This document shows, piece after piece, positions 11,441 to 22,824 of a stretch of 64,000 nucleotides of DNA (positions are counted from its first letter, which is position 1; every line of letters starts with the position of its first letter). Source of the DNA: Cristatella mucedo (lineage: Eukaryota; Bryozoa; Phylactolaemata; Cristatellidae). A program made the translations under genes and the position numbers. The notes under the pieces are model-generated. The model did not search any database and was not told the DNA's origin. It saw only the letters and a program-made list of their open reading frames with translations. The DNA is taken from positions 1,019,001 to 1,083,000 of the forward strand of contig WPIO01000014.1 in the NCBI GenBank assembly GCA_009760855.2, in the 5' to 3' direction.

Positions 11441-11545
11441 ATGAGTGCCTGCACGTGTGTGTGTGTGTGTGTGTGCATGGGTGCCTGCATGTGTGTGTGT
11501 CCGTGTGTGCATGGGTGCCTGCATGTGTGTGTGTGCGTGCGTGTG
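11340..11545. repeat. (TG)n-interrupted minisatellite
   Basis: Five copies of GCATGGGTGCCTGCATGTG (or GCATGAGTGCCTGCACGTG) start near 11347, 11393, 11439, 11475 and 11509, separated by TG runs of varying length. The Cys/Val/His frames over it are repeat artefacts. Confidence 0.9.
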
Positions 11546-12275
11546 TGCGCGTATGCATATGCTTTGGACTTGCAAGCACACGTATAAACATGAATCAGCA
11601 TCTACGGCAAGCAGCCCATTAGGTTTATATTTGTAGCCAATCGGTCGAGGCAATCAGAACATGCCTATGAGCGCAAGCATGTGTCAAAATGATGAAATAC
11701 ATTTTAGTGAGGGCTGGCTTTGCCGCCCTGCCACCCCTGCCAATCACAAGCGTGTCAGTATTAGGCTAACGGCAGTGACATTTCCCTGACGACCATGTGG
11801 GTGGGTGTGGCACCGTGCAAGTGTCAACGTTGTTCATCGTTAGGCAGCCAGAGATAAGAATAATAATAATAGTAATACATTTAGCAGATCTCCTGCATTG
11901 TGGACTCATGTGGACATGTTACACTGTCGAACCGTTGAATGGCAACAACAAACCTTGTGCCAAGCAAAACTGTCAGCCGCAAGCAGCAGAATGCAGAGAG
12001 CACTTGAGAGAGAAGGCTTCAGTTCTGTCTGTCATGTGGCCCATTGCATCCGACCATTGCTGCTCACTTCCTCCCTCGACTTGTCCCCTACCTTCAGCTA
12101 GGCTTCGCACTTTTGCCTGGTTACCAACGCCCGGTGAAAGCCACTCGTGCTGGCTAGAAACCGCAGAAACCTCTCGAGCCTGATCCTCCCGGCTGCTCGG
12201 ATTACAGAGGCGGTATGTGTTGTGTGGGGGGGGGGTGAGCCGAAGCACTCAATCAGCCGTTCGCCGTCGTCGGCA

Positions 12276-12452
12276 GCATGGGCCACGTGTCTGACTGCGT
12301 GTGAACTCACCAACTCGGGAGTGCTGGGGGGGCCATGGGCCACGTGTCTGACTTCGTGTGAGCTCTCACCAACTCGGGAGTGCTGGGGGGGGGCCATGGG
12401 CCACGTGTCTGACTGCGTGTGAACTCTCACCAACTCGGGAGTGCTGGGGGGC
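12276..12452. repeat. Three-copy tandem repeat with E-boxes
   Basis: Three units of about 57-61 bp start near 12278, 12335 and 12396. Each contains GGGCCACGTGTCTGAC and CACCAACTCGGGAGTGCTG and ends in a G run. Each unit carries one CACGTG. Confidence 0.9.
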
Positions 12453-12562
12453 TGGGGCGGGCAGAGAACTAACCGGTCGGGTGCTCATTCGGAGGAGGAG
12501 GCTGGTGATGACACGTTGGCAAGCAGTCAGAGGTCACGTGAGCAGCCAGAGCAGCTCACGTG
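12284..12562. promoter_or_regulatory. Cluster of five CACGTG E-boxes
   Basis: CACGTG occurs at 12284, 12341, 12402, 12535 and 12557. The last two form an inverted pair, GGTCACGTGAGC and GCTCACGTGACC, close to the extended bHLH-Zip site (USF/MITF/TFEB type). They lie in the putative intron 9448-13265, about 1.1-1.4 kb inside the candidate 5' end of the minus-strand gene. A regulatory role is inference from density. Confidence 0.4.
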
Positions 12563-12816
12563 ACCTGACTGCCGGCCGTGACCCGAGGCAATGGCATCTG
12601 AGCGCCACTACAGCATTCTCCACTTCTCTGGCTGGCAGCTGCACCATCCGAACGAATGAGCAGCAGGAGCAGTGTGGAACGATGTGGAACGAAGAAGCCA
12701 AATGACGGCACGTCGTCGGGCCATCGGCAGACAGCTCGCCAGTCTCCCCACCCCACCCCATCCGGAAAAAGGAGCTGCATCGTCGAGCACGGCGAGGCAG
12801 CCTCGGAGCCGACTGA

Positions 12817-12827
12817 GGTATATATAG

Positions 12828-12906
<79 letters not shown>
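12817..12906. repeat. (TA)n microsatellite abutting a SINE-1 tail
   Basis: About 90 bp of TA directly joined to the 3' end of the minus-strand SINE-1 that follows. Confidence 0.95.
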
Positions 12907-12907
<1 letters not shown>

Positions 12908-13025
12908 CGCCCCAAGAGAACTTAATCTCTATTCAGGCGCTTCACATATGCCTCGGGGCTCGAGCCCACGACCTCAGTCAGACCTTGGTCGGGGCGAGCA
13001 CCTTAACCGCTAGACCAATCTACTG
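12906..13025 (-). mobile_element. SINE-1 copy
   Basis: On the minus strand it shows the SINE-1 B-box region GTCGTGGGCTCGAGCCC, then the body (GCCTGAATAGAGATTAAG) and a tail that becomes the (TA)n run at lower coordinates. Confidence 0.85.
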
Positions 13026-13265
13026 CAAATAGCATACTGAATACTCGGTGTTGCAAAGAAGACTGTTACTACGGCTGGCTAGGCGCCCAGAGAGCTAGAG
13101 CTCAAACCACCAGTGTTGCATCCTGCCACTCCGGACAGCACCATGAGCGGCTGCATACGTGCCCCGGAAGTCTGCAGACGGCACAGCTAGCGCATCCATG
13201 CCATGTGCACCAGATCGTGCCGCCAGTGGCCATCACAGCCCAAATGGGAACCAAATGGGTCGTAC

Positions 13266-13401
13266 CTGCCAGGCCCGCTTGCCCTGGCGTGACGTCGAAC
13301 CGGATCTTCCGTGGAAGGTCGAGGAAGGTCGAACGGAGCCTGCTATGCTTAGGGGACCGACCGGAAGTGGAAAAATGCTGCTCGCTCGATGCCTGCACGA
13401 G
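13266..13401 (-). CDS. Candidate second exon of the unrecognised minus-strand gene
   Basis: Acceptor ctctttataccag and donor GTACGA bound 136 nt, one base plus 45 codons, ending in phase 0 as required by the 9447 exon. The peptide is Ser/Arg-rich (SVRPSSTFHGRSGSTSRQ). A different acceptor 14 nt upstream and a second open frame are possible, so the frame rests only on phase agreement with both neighbours. Confidence 0.3.
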
Positions 13402-13628
13402 CTGGTATAAAGAGGCTGCAAGGGTGGCCGTTCGGTCTGATTGGCAGACAATTGACACCCAGTCCTAAAACCTGTAATAGGCTCGGAGACCAGGGTTATT
13501 TACCCACACTACAGGAAGCAGCACTCTTGGTTGAACTTACAAGAACAACATGCCTAATTAACGTGCCAATTTTAATAGGGCAATACGTCAGCTATTGAAG
13601 CGGTTTCTAACACAGCCTTGAAACATAC

Positions 13629-13699
13629 CTAGCATGATCAAAACTAGGCGAACTTAAATTGTGTGAACGTGAATTGCAAGAGCCATTTTCCAGTGCCAT
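13629..13699 (-). CDS. Candidate first coding exon of the unrecognised minus-strand gene
   Basis: The ATG at 13699 sits in a good context (A at -3, G at +4) with an in-frame TGA two codons upstream. The frame MALENGSCNSRSHNLSSPS runs 71 nt to a strong donor, GTATGT, in phase 2, which fits the one-base start of the 13266..13401 exon. A frame this short can occur by chance. It is offered as the likeliest 5' end only because signals and phases agree. Confidence 0.3.
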
Positions 13700-14913
13700 A
13701 CTTCACAAGCAGCTATCCTCGCATTGGGCACAACCAAACGAGCAAAGCCATACAGCAGCCTATTGCAGCAAGCACACTGCATACCCAGGCCAAGCATAGC
13801 TATGCTTTGTTTCCGGATTTCGGTCGAGAGTGTCCAGCTGTCCATCTGTATAGATAGACAATGGGGGGCTGGTAGTCGATAGCACCAGCCCACAAAGCTG
13901 TCAGGATTGCTGGCCGATCGTGCTTCATGACAGCTAGCCAGTGGTGTCCCTCCCTCCCCCCCCCCTAAAAAAAGAAGCCTCGATCTACCAAACACTCTTC
14001 CCCCCAACTGCAGCCGCTGGCCATCGCCGACTACCGACAGAGCTCGTGGTTGCAACTGACGCCACCAGGCGAGAGCAGATGAGACTAGGAATGACAGCAA
14101 TCCAGCAGACCATATCACATAAAAAAAATAATGGTACGTTGAGCTGAGGGAGCACCGCCGATCATGCACTCCCAACAATGTGTCTTAGCAGCACGCACAG
14201 CCTCCCTAATCATCATGCTACCATCGGGCACACAATCAGCAATTTTCAGAGGACGAGGATTACAGGTTAAAAAAGAGTAAAGGCTGCTGCCCATACATTG
14301 GTAGAGCCGTTGACGTGCATTATAACCTAAATCGGTGAATGCACGAGTCGATTTCACCTACCCACTAGCACACACAAGGAGAGGGGGCTGAAGAAGACAC
14401 AACACAGTTCAACCTAAACTACTGGCAGCAGTAGCACTACAGGAACATTGGGTACTCCTTGGTGCAGACTGCCCTTTCTATGAGAGACCTGGTGGTAGAA
14501 TGGCCGGCCGATATGAATGTACCAGGGCCGTAAGCGACTGAGAACGGCATAAGCCATCAAAGCCGGAAAGCCAAGCAAAGTTCGTAAGACAGGATGAACA
14601 CGACTAGGACCCTCTACTAGCCGAAATCAACTCAACCAAGAAAACAGACGACGATGCCAATAGAAGCAAAGGCAGAGCTTAATCGGGCTTTACCTTTCCA
14701 TTAAATAGCCATACTTGCACCATGATCAAGTGGAGCCGAGTAAACAGTACTCGGAAGCTTCTGGCACACTTGGCTGGCTGGCCGGCAGATATCGTGGCAG
14801 GGGTCGCCAGGTATAGAAGCTGAGTACCAGGCCATCCAGTTCACAGGCTCACTCAGGCAGCCACCAGTTGCCCACCCGGGACCCAGTCGCTAATAGCACA
14901 TTTCGTCAGATGC

Positions 14914-15240
14914 ATGATGTACAGCTCTGCAGCTAGGCTTGTCTGTCGTGAATGTTGCAACTGCCAAATTAGACAAGTTGTCACTGACCTGCACCGGCCT
15001 GGCCACCCCATCAAGCAGCATATCGACTTCGAGGTCCTGCCACTCGCATTTGAGATCCCTTCCTTCTCTTGTGCCAGCCTACCTATCCGAAATACTCAGC
15101 CTCAGGATTCTCATCGCAGCACCCACTCCTCTAACTCAAGTCGTTTAGCTAATCGGTAACCAATGTAAAATCCTTTGAAGGCCGGGCATTCGGTTCCGAG
15201 CGTTAGCACCCAAAGCCAAGAACATTATTAATTTTTTGTC
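14914..15240 (+). mobile_element. Non-LTR family B coding fragment
   Basis: The plus strand reads SSAARLVCRECCNCQIRQVV, matching the family B segment downstream of the reverse transcriptase core. Decayed, with no intact domain. Confidence 0.6.
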
Positions 15241-15368
15241 ATCCCAATATCCATTGGACTTGATGCCATTTAAAGGGAAACTAAAAATTCACACATGTGA
15301 AGCATTGCATAAAATTTACCCAGCTTTCGCTACATCCATGCGAATTGTTCGTCATGTGCCTATATGCC

Positions 15369-15520
15369 GAGCTGGTTTGACCCAGTGGTTAAGGTGCTCA
15401 CCCCGACCAAGGTCGGGCGGAGGTCGTGGGCTCGAGCCCTGAGGCATAAGTGAAGTGCCTGAATAGAGATTAAGTTTCCTTAGGATGCTATACAACTGAA
15501 CTATATTTTTTATATTTTAT
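15369..15520 (+). mobile_element. SINE-1 copy
   Basis: A-box region GCTGGTTTGACCCAGTGG, B-box GTGGGCTCGAGCCC, body CCTGAATAGAGATTAAG and an AT-rich tail. Confidence 0.88.
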
Positions 15521-16089
15521 ACGTTCTGAAAGTGTGCACATTACCTCTAATAAGCTTGACATGCTTTCCTTACAGCATATGTAAAGTACCTAGAATAAGA
15601 CTGCATGCTTTCCGGGTGCTATATAATTTGTTGCCCTTATTACTTTCATTATTTTGTAAGTGCTCATGAACAAATAACCATTTTGCAAGTGATCATGACT
15701 AATCAGCTGACACATTTCCTTCGGCCACCGCTAAAGTGCCTAAAAAGAGTCTAGCACTCTTAGGATGCTATGCACATACTTGAGTGCCATTTGTATCTCA
15801 TTGAAGTTGACGCTCTCTGCTGGCTATCTACAGGCGCACACCACTGGCATGCGCATACAAACAAAGCCAGGCTTCTCGGCGCTTGCCATAGCTGCTGCTG
15901 AGCAGCTGGTGCCGAGCAGTCTAGCGCCAAAGCTGCTGCTCGCAGGCACAGACGCACGACACAGCAGCTGCAATTGGTAAGCTTTCAAAATCTGCTGAGC
16001 GTTCGTCCCTTGCCTGCTGCTGGTCCGTGAAGGCCCGACAATGGCCTATCATTGCACAACTGTTGCTTCAGCCACCTGGACATGTGTCA

Positions 16090-16128
16090 AGGCCATTGTA
16101 TCTTGTCCCTGACAAGATACAATGGCCT
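16090..16128. repeat. Perfect 18-bp hairpin with 3-nt loop
   Basis: AGGCCATTGTATCTTGTC, the loop CCT, then its exact reverse complement. No T-run follows. No surrounding element recognised. Confidence 0.9.
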
Positions 16129-16984
16129 AGGGCGGCCAGTCATGGAGGACGCACGAGAGTGCTCTCCAAATTGAATAGCAAAACCTCTATAAACAGCTAT
16201 ATCGGTGGCTGGTTCTCAAGTGGCTGGGTTCGCAGAATCGAGTGGTGTGCCCTGAGTGTCAGTCGACACGCCTTCCCCTGACTGCCGAACGGCACTAATT
16301 GGGCAGCAGCCCTGTTTCTCGTCGGATTCCTTCCGGTTGAACCAAGAAAGTGGCCAAAGGCTAGACATTGCCGATATCAACTAGAACAATGCCACCAGTC
16401 AAGGGAATCCGGATGCCGGGCGAGTAGGGATCGGTAATGTGTTCGGTGGTTTCAAACTGTACTGGCCTCTACCCTATCATACGAGTTTACACTGCTGCAG
16501 GACAATATGTATGGCTGGAGGCAACGTGGTAATAGGGAACCAATAACGTCGACCACAAGGATAGCAACCTGGTCTGATGGTGAAGTGGAGCAGAAATTCT
16601 AAGCCGATTTTGGGGGCTACCAATATCTGAATAATAATTGAAATACTAATAATTAGGCACGTGCAAATGCAGGCAAAGAAAGGACAACAGGAAGTGCCCA
16701 CTGTGCTGTGGAGCTCTATCTCAGCTGTGCAGTGGTGGTCTGCCCGAAGAGTGGCACAATCCTAAGTAAAAAAGAAAAAAGCATTGCTGCTCCAGATTTT
16801 CATTTCTGTCTCGATAAGCATTCAGCAGCAGAGAGACAAGAACAGCTGAACTCTATTTCCCGGTGAATTTCGAAGGGGCAATTGTAGAGTCTCCAGTGCA
16901 GACCCGATAGTTACAAACTTTGTGTAATATGTACATTACCTGCCTACATGAGCACCGTGCTACCATTCAGTTTGAAGAGATTTC

Positions 16985-17680
16985 AAGATAATAATAATAA
17001 TAATAATAATAATAGGTTGCTTGTACAGCCCCTTAACAGAACTAAATCTCTGTCGAGGTGCTTTATAACCCTGCAAGAATATCAATGAACAAGGGCTAGT
17101 GACATGCACGGTATCAAGCATGCAAAAGCAAACAAGTAGCAGGCTTAGGCCAGCATGCTAAAGCAAACATTAAACACACTCATGGCCACTAGTTAGTAAG
17201 ACCTCTGGCTAGCAACATGCACTGAATCATGCAGAAGTATGCACACAAACCACACATGAAAAAAGACAAGTTCGCATCGGGCCAAGGGGAAGCTGGCCGG
17301 AGCAGATGCATCTTTAGCTGCTTCATAAACGATGCAAGGTCATTGCAGGTACTACCAGTAGCCGGAAATGAGTCCTCAGGAGGGGATGGTTCGACAGCAC
17401 ACTGGAGGAGCAAATAGGACTAACGGGTAGGCCTATGAAAGACTGCAAATGAAGAGATCTGTGAGCAAGACTGGGGATCTTAAAATTGATTCGATCCTTG
17501 ATAGAGAGCCGGTGAAGCCCAGACAGAAGGGGTGTGAAGTAGCAGCTATGGCATTGACAGATGACCAGACGAGCTGCCGAGTTTTGCACCAGTTGCAGAT
17601 TATTAAGAGCACAGGCCGGGAGTCCTGAATAACAGGAATTACAGTAATCTAGATACGATGCCACAAACTAGCCAATTGCA
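16985..17680 (-). mobile_element. Non-LTR family B, 5'-truncated copy
   Basis: On the minus strand it encodes degraded C-terminal sequence (SYLDYCNSCYSGLPACALNN, LQLVQNSAARLV) and ends in the family 3' sequence with a (TTA)n tail at 16989-17014. It is over 500 bp, with frame breaks. Confidence 0.75.
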
Positions 17681-17699
17681 AACTTCGGAGTGGCGCAAG

Positions 17700-19200
17700 T
17701 TTGGGTGCTGTATGGCCTAAAAGTATCATCACTTTCAAGAAAGAGACATGTACTCAAGGTGCATTAGGTAATCGATGCCAAGTGATTGTGATTTACACCT
17801 TCCTTTGTAGCAAATGTAAAATGTCTAGAAAAAGGTTGAGTTCTCTGATGGTGGTATATCAAATTTATTATTATTATTATTACACCTTACCAAAGATGCT
17901 AGCATGCAGATCAGAAGCAGGCTGGTCTAGGAACCCTACTGAGCTCCATGTAATACTTCATAGCAGCACATACGAATCCCTGTATCAACATGGAATACAT
18001 TTTATGATAACATCATATACAAAAGGATTGTGGCATCAGCATTACTTGGAAAGCATGATGTGCCGTCACTTACAAGAATCTGGCAACACTGTGTTCATTT
18101 TTGCGTGGCACTGCACTTAACAGGCAACCGTTTACGGCTTCAGCAAGTTCGAGAGAAACTCAACCAAAACAGTGAGCAGTGCAATTCTCTTTGGGATTAT
18201 TGAAACGTAACGCCAATAGTATTATTATTATTATTATTACTATTACTACAGTCCCCGAGGTGCTCGGCTGCTTTGCTCATTTTTCTCTGCTGCCATCGTG
18301 TAGGCTTTGTAGGGTGGGGGGAGTGGAGGTTGCATTAGCCAAGCCACCAGCAAGCAGCTTGCTGATGTCCCTGAGTGGTGCCCTGATGCCCACCTACTCT
18401 GTCTTCACTAGATAGACAACACGTCAACCCCGGAGATGCCTAATAGATCTCAGCTCAGCTGGTCCCTTCGTGCCAACAGTCACTAAAGACACCACACGAG
18501 CCATTGGTTGACATGTAAACCGATAAACTGATGGGAAGCATTGGTATTTTGTAAGTGTGGAGTAGAAGGGAGAAAAAGACCTCAGCATCAGCTGGAACCA
18601 GAACAAAAAGAGATCAGATCTATTTATGCAAAGGTGGCACATGCAAAGGTGGCGCATGAAAAGATGCAGCTTGCACAGCAGCCTGATCAGCTGACAGCTT
18701 AGCGGGCACTCACCGCTGCTTCTTCCATGCCCTCTGTGGTGTTTGTCCAGCGTTAGTATGGCCTTGCCTAAGGGGCAAACAGCAGCGAGCATCTGACTAG
18801 CATACGATTCACAGCACTGGCACCGGCAGACACATCAAAGACGACAATGGCAGCAGCAGCAGCAGCACCAGAGCCGCCTGCAGAAGTAGGGGGCTCTAAC
18901 ACGGTTGCGCAATCAACAGTCGTTGCCCACTGGTTTATTCCGTGAGCTTCAGGTATTGGCAGCGTGTAGTCTTGGTGCATCGACCGACTCCGCAGCCTTA
19001 GGCTGGCCCTGCCTGGCAAACTGCTTGCTCGCCTGCCCACGAGAGAGCGCAGGTCGGTCGGCTAGTTTCCGGTGCCTTGTCTTGTCGAGCCAAGGCCAGT
19101 GAGGACCGGAAAGAGCGGCTGAGGAGGCACGGCTGCCATTTCTCCGGCAAGCCAGATAGACGCGACTCGACAAGCTAAAGTGCGGATTGGCTGGGCGACA
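17700..19200. other. No gene recognised
   Basis: An ATT run and a degraded non-LTR 3' end lie at 17815-17882, and another ATT run at 18217-18242. Open frames at 18.4-19.2 kb on both strands lack consistent exon borders. Confidence 0.35.
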
Positions 19201-19215
19201 CCCGGTCAGCCGGGT

Positions 19216-19240
19216 CCTCCTCCTCCTCCTCCTCCTCCTC

Positions 19241-19276
<36 letters not shown>
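19216..19276. repeat. (CTC)n-(GAC)n trinucleotide repeats
   Basis: About eight CTC units followed by about eleven GAC units. Confidence 0.95.
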
Positions 19277-19583
19277 TGGTCAGAGGGCTTTCCTCTGGTA
19301 ATTGTGCACCTTGTACACTACCCTCGGCAAACCCCAGTGCCTGTTGCTCCTTAATTAAGCTAAACTGAGGGAACAGCACCAAAATGAACTTGAAAGATTT
19401 GCTTAGGCACTCTGTGGAGAGCTCTCGTAATGCTTTGTTCTCTGTTAGTTACAGTAACGATAATAATAATAATGCAGAATTTGTTTAGTACTACAAGAGA
19501 CCGTAGGGGTATGCGTGGCTAGCCACATGCACTGCAATTATTTCTGTAAACGCCTTATGTGCAAAGTGTGAAGCACCTGTGCA

Positions 19584-19586
<3 letters not shown>

Positions 19587-19622
<36 letters not shown>

Positions 19623-19676
19623 TGCTGCTGCTGCTGCTGCCGGCTGCTGCCGGCTGCTGCTGCTGCTGCTGCTGCT
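19587..19676. repeat. (CTG)n trinucleotide repeat
   Basis: About 90 bp of CTG with CCTG and CCGG interruptions. The complementary CAG repeat recurs at 20107-20149. No coding exon around it is established. Confidence 0.95.
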
Positions 19677-19816
19677 CCTTCCGAGCTAGCAAGGCACCAG
19701 ACATGGTCAGGTGTTTCTTACTTAGTCAGGTGAGGTCAAGTGATTAGTCAAGTTACCACTGGGTTTAAGCCAAGCCGTAAGGGTTCACACTTCACGACCA
19801 GGCAAGCGGTATTGAA

Positions 19817-19853
19817 CCCTGCAGCAGGCCACGATGTATGGCCTGCTGCAGGG
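19817..19853. repeat. Perfect 14-bp hairpin with 9-nt loop
   Basis: CCCTGCAGCAGGCC and its exact reverse complement around ACGATGTAT. Confidence 0.85.
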
Positions 19854-20106
19854 AGTGGCGCGTGTACGCCGGCCACCGAGGCTCTCTTCTGCCGCCATGT
19901 ACACAAGGCTGCATCAGCTCGCGTGCAGTTCAGGCAGCCAGGCCACCTCAGCTCAGCTGCGCCAGCACTGAAGCCAACAGAAAGCACGTGGGCAGGTGCA
20001 CGATGGGCAGGCTGCACAACTAACGCAACCAAGCAAAGGGCAAAAGAAAAGGAATGAGCTGAACGCTGCACGGCTCTTAACATTCTACCTTCATCAGGAT
20101 AGGTGC

Positions 20107-20149
20107 CGGCAGCAGCAGCAGCAGCAGCAGCAGGCAGCAGCAGCAGTAA
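20107..20149. repeat. (CAG)n trinucleotide repeat
   Basis: Two CAG runs, reverse complement of the 19.6-kb tract in composition. Confidence 0.9.
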
Positions 20150-20159
20150 CAAGACAGTA

Positions 20160-22130
20160 GCCAATCTGGCCCTTTAAACTGCCTGACCAGTTTTGACAAG
20201 TATTGGCTTAAAAAGCACTGAATCTGTCGAGTCTGCCATCAATCGAGAATCAGGAAGGAGAATGCAACCGGTGTCACGTGGATCCAGTCATGGCTTCTAA
20301 TCAAGTGCCGTACGGCCTAAGCAGCGCCGGAAGCGCTGGTGCTTCACGGCTGAGTTGAGCCGGGGCAAGCTCACTCAACTCATGCTATGGTATGGGAGCC
20401 TAACCCCAGAGTCCGGTCAACCCCCCCCCCCCATCCCCTACCCCGTATCAGTGTTACAAGAAGAAAATCAATCCACAGCAGCAGCATCAGCAACAGTAGC
20501 AGCAGCAGCAGCAGAACCAAGCAAGCAGCCTGACAATGCAGCTACCGAGCAAGGGCCTTGTCAGCCACTTGAAAGCAAGTCAATGGCCCCCGAACACCAG
20601 GCAACCACCTGGCTCAAAGACCGTTAGCAGAACCGTGAATGGAGGCACTGTACATTTAGTTTAAATGAAAAACTGGCTACACAAGGCTTTGGAGTGCAGC
20701 CACATCCACAAATCCAGGAGCAGATCTTCCTGCGGATGAAAGCAAACTGATAAAGCAGGCCCCTCCATATTCGGAATGCAACAAGGCTCGGCGGCAACAC
20801 GGTTCCGGGTGGCTGCGGCTTACCAACAGGGAAACTGCCCAAGCAGTGGGAGGAGGAGGCAGGGGGGGGGCCGTACAACAGGTGCAGCTGCACAGCAAAG
20901 CAGCTCTCACTAGCCAAAGCAAGAACTGGGGCTAATTAATGGAGGCTCTGCCACAGCAGTTGTAGCTTTGATTCTAGACACTCTGCAAGGTTACGAGCAG
21001 AACACAGAAAACATTGCAAGGGCAGTATAAGCAAAGCGATACTCTCTCCTGCTGACAATCAATCGAAGTGACCAAGTTCATTGGTTACATGCTCTTTCTA
21101 AGTGTAGCCCCTCCCCAGCACCAAACCCTAACTGTCTATTATCGCCTATTATTCGAAATTAATATTCGGTTCACACTTTCAGAATGGAAATGCCTTCTAG
21201 ACTAAACGGTGCTTCTGGCCTACTTGCACTGGCTCTGCATCAAGCAGCCCAGCGCCTTTAAGGTACTGTGACTCAATTTTACCTGCAAGTCAAGGAGCCT
21301 ACAGTTTTTGACATCGATGCTGACTGCAGCAGGGGTTTTCTCTGCCCTTCTACTTGACCGTCCCACCGACATTCTCTCTTAGATGTAATACTAGCACTCG
21401 ACGCTAGCCAACGTCCTTGATGAGTTTGCACGTCTGACTGACCAAAAGGTCCTTTCCTGCCCACACCTTTCATGTACAAACATCATTTGGTTTATGACTA
21501 ATATAATAAAGAAAGCGAGGACTACTAAAGTGTAGGCTTAAAAAGGTTGCCAAAAAGTCAGGACTCACTGTCCTCCGCTTGGCATTTGAGGATTATTGCA
21601 GGTCGTATCAATCTATTTTAGCAAAGGCAAAGTCTACATTCCGTCAAGATTTAGTCGAATCACATACCAATAGCCCAAAACTGTCAATGTCCACTGTCTT
21701 CTTAACAGCTCGCGAGTGAGCATAATAATAATACTATTAGCTGATTTAACAGCCTCATTTGTATAACGGCAGAAGAGCATTAACGACTATCATCACTGCT
21801 TGCTGTCCCATACAAGTCACAAAACCTGCTAGTGCTCGTTGCGCTGCCTACAGCTGCTGCCTGCCGGAGACCCTGGCCTTGCACGATCCAGAAGACCCTG
21901 GCCTCGCACGGTCCAGAATACTGCAGTTTACTCGATGCACCGGTTCGACTCAGCAACCGTAACCTTTTGAAGCACGACAAAAGGCTCTGTTATGAAGGTT
22001 GCAGCCGACTATCTAGCAATGAAAGTTAATATTGTGCAGCCCATCCAGGAAGTGGTGCCAGAGGAGAGGGCAGTAAGCATACCGTGAGATTTTTCTCAAG
22101 TGCCCAACGGGAGGGAGGCCCAACTGCCCA
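20160..22130. other. No gene recognised
   Basis: A CAG-rich patch lies at 20476-20515, a truncated SINE-2 end at 21738-21800 (minus), and short open frames (for example 21279-21425 minus) that I could not join into a gene. Confidence 0.35.
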
Positions 22131-22470
22131 TCCTGTAATGTAATGTATCTCCGTCTGTAAACTCCACAAAGCCACAAAGACTATGTGGGTGTTACGGAGG
22201 AGAGTTTTGCATAGCACACTCCCAGCCTAAGCGGCTTTTGGTATGCATTCGGTAGCCAACAGACTTCATCTCATGCAACAAAGAGAAAGTGGGAAGCATA
22301 GCTGAGTCAGGAGAGCAGTTGAGGAGTGAGCAGCATGGAAGTAGTAGCTCAGGACCACTGTGAAGGACGTGCAACAGTCGGCAGCAGGAGTATAGATGCC
22401 GTTGCCTAAGATTTGTGGAAGCGAGTTCCACAGTCTAGGACCTGCAGAGCTAAAGCTTCTGTCGCCACCC
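22130..22470 (-). mobile_element. Non-LTR family A, 3' end
   Basis: The tail (tgtaatgtaatgtatctccg) at 22135-22154, then minus-strand sequence ending GTAACACCCACATAGTC and coding traces (LASTNLRQRH, LLPTFSLLHEMKSVGYRM). The same 3' peptide appears at 63.8 kb. Confidence 0.7.
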
Positions 22471-22824
22471 CCATTTTTAATGGGAAATAAACCAGGCTTC
22501 CTGTACTCAGAATATCACAGCTAAGCCAGCAGATTTACTGATAGCTAAAGAAAGATATTAGCTAAAACAGAAATGGCCAAAGTTTTCAAACTCATAACCA
22601 GCAGCAGCACGGTAACAGCACGAGCTAGCTAGCCAGCTCCAATGCCATAAACGCTTATACCAACAGCTGACACTGAAGGACCACTATTGCGCAACCATGT
22701 TCCATGGGTACTAAAGGCTTCACACAGTGGACTAGTTTAAGTAACGACGACTGCAAAGACGCACCTCGTTGAGTCGGTATCTTACACAAAAGCCAAGAGT
22801 GACACTTGATCATCTATAACAATG

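Larger units (their letters stand above)
13700..16040. other. No gene recognised upstream of the minus-strand gene
   Basis: Only repeat remnants are clear (14.9-15.2 kb and a SINE-1 at 15.4 kb). If the minus-strand gene starts at 13699, its promoter should lie here, but I see no firm core-promoter motif. Confidence 0.35.

Noticed and set aside
11184-11653. His/Thr- and Cys/Val-rich open frames
   Set aside because: Translations of the TG/CA minisatellite.
13346-13410. Walker A-like GPTGSGK followed by MLLARCLHEL on the plus strand, resembling ClpX-type ATPases
   Set aside because: The residue after the invariant Lys is Met, not Ser/Thr. No Walker B, no sensor motifs and no further homologous exons lie nearby, and the opposite strand gives a phase-consistent exon. 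Most likely chance.
18713-18792. Minus-strand open piece LAAVCPLGKAILTLDK with a GTGAGT donor
   Set aside because: Two frames are open and no neighbour fixes the phase. Not enough to call an exon.
21279-21425. Possible minus-strand exon (SSASITSKRE, SMSKTVGSLTC) with GTAAAA donor
   Set aside because: The acceptor is weak and I could not extend it into a reliable chain. An open frame of this size is expected by chance.
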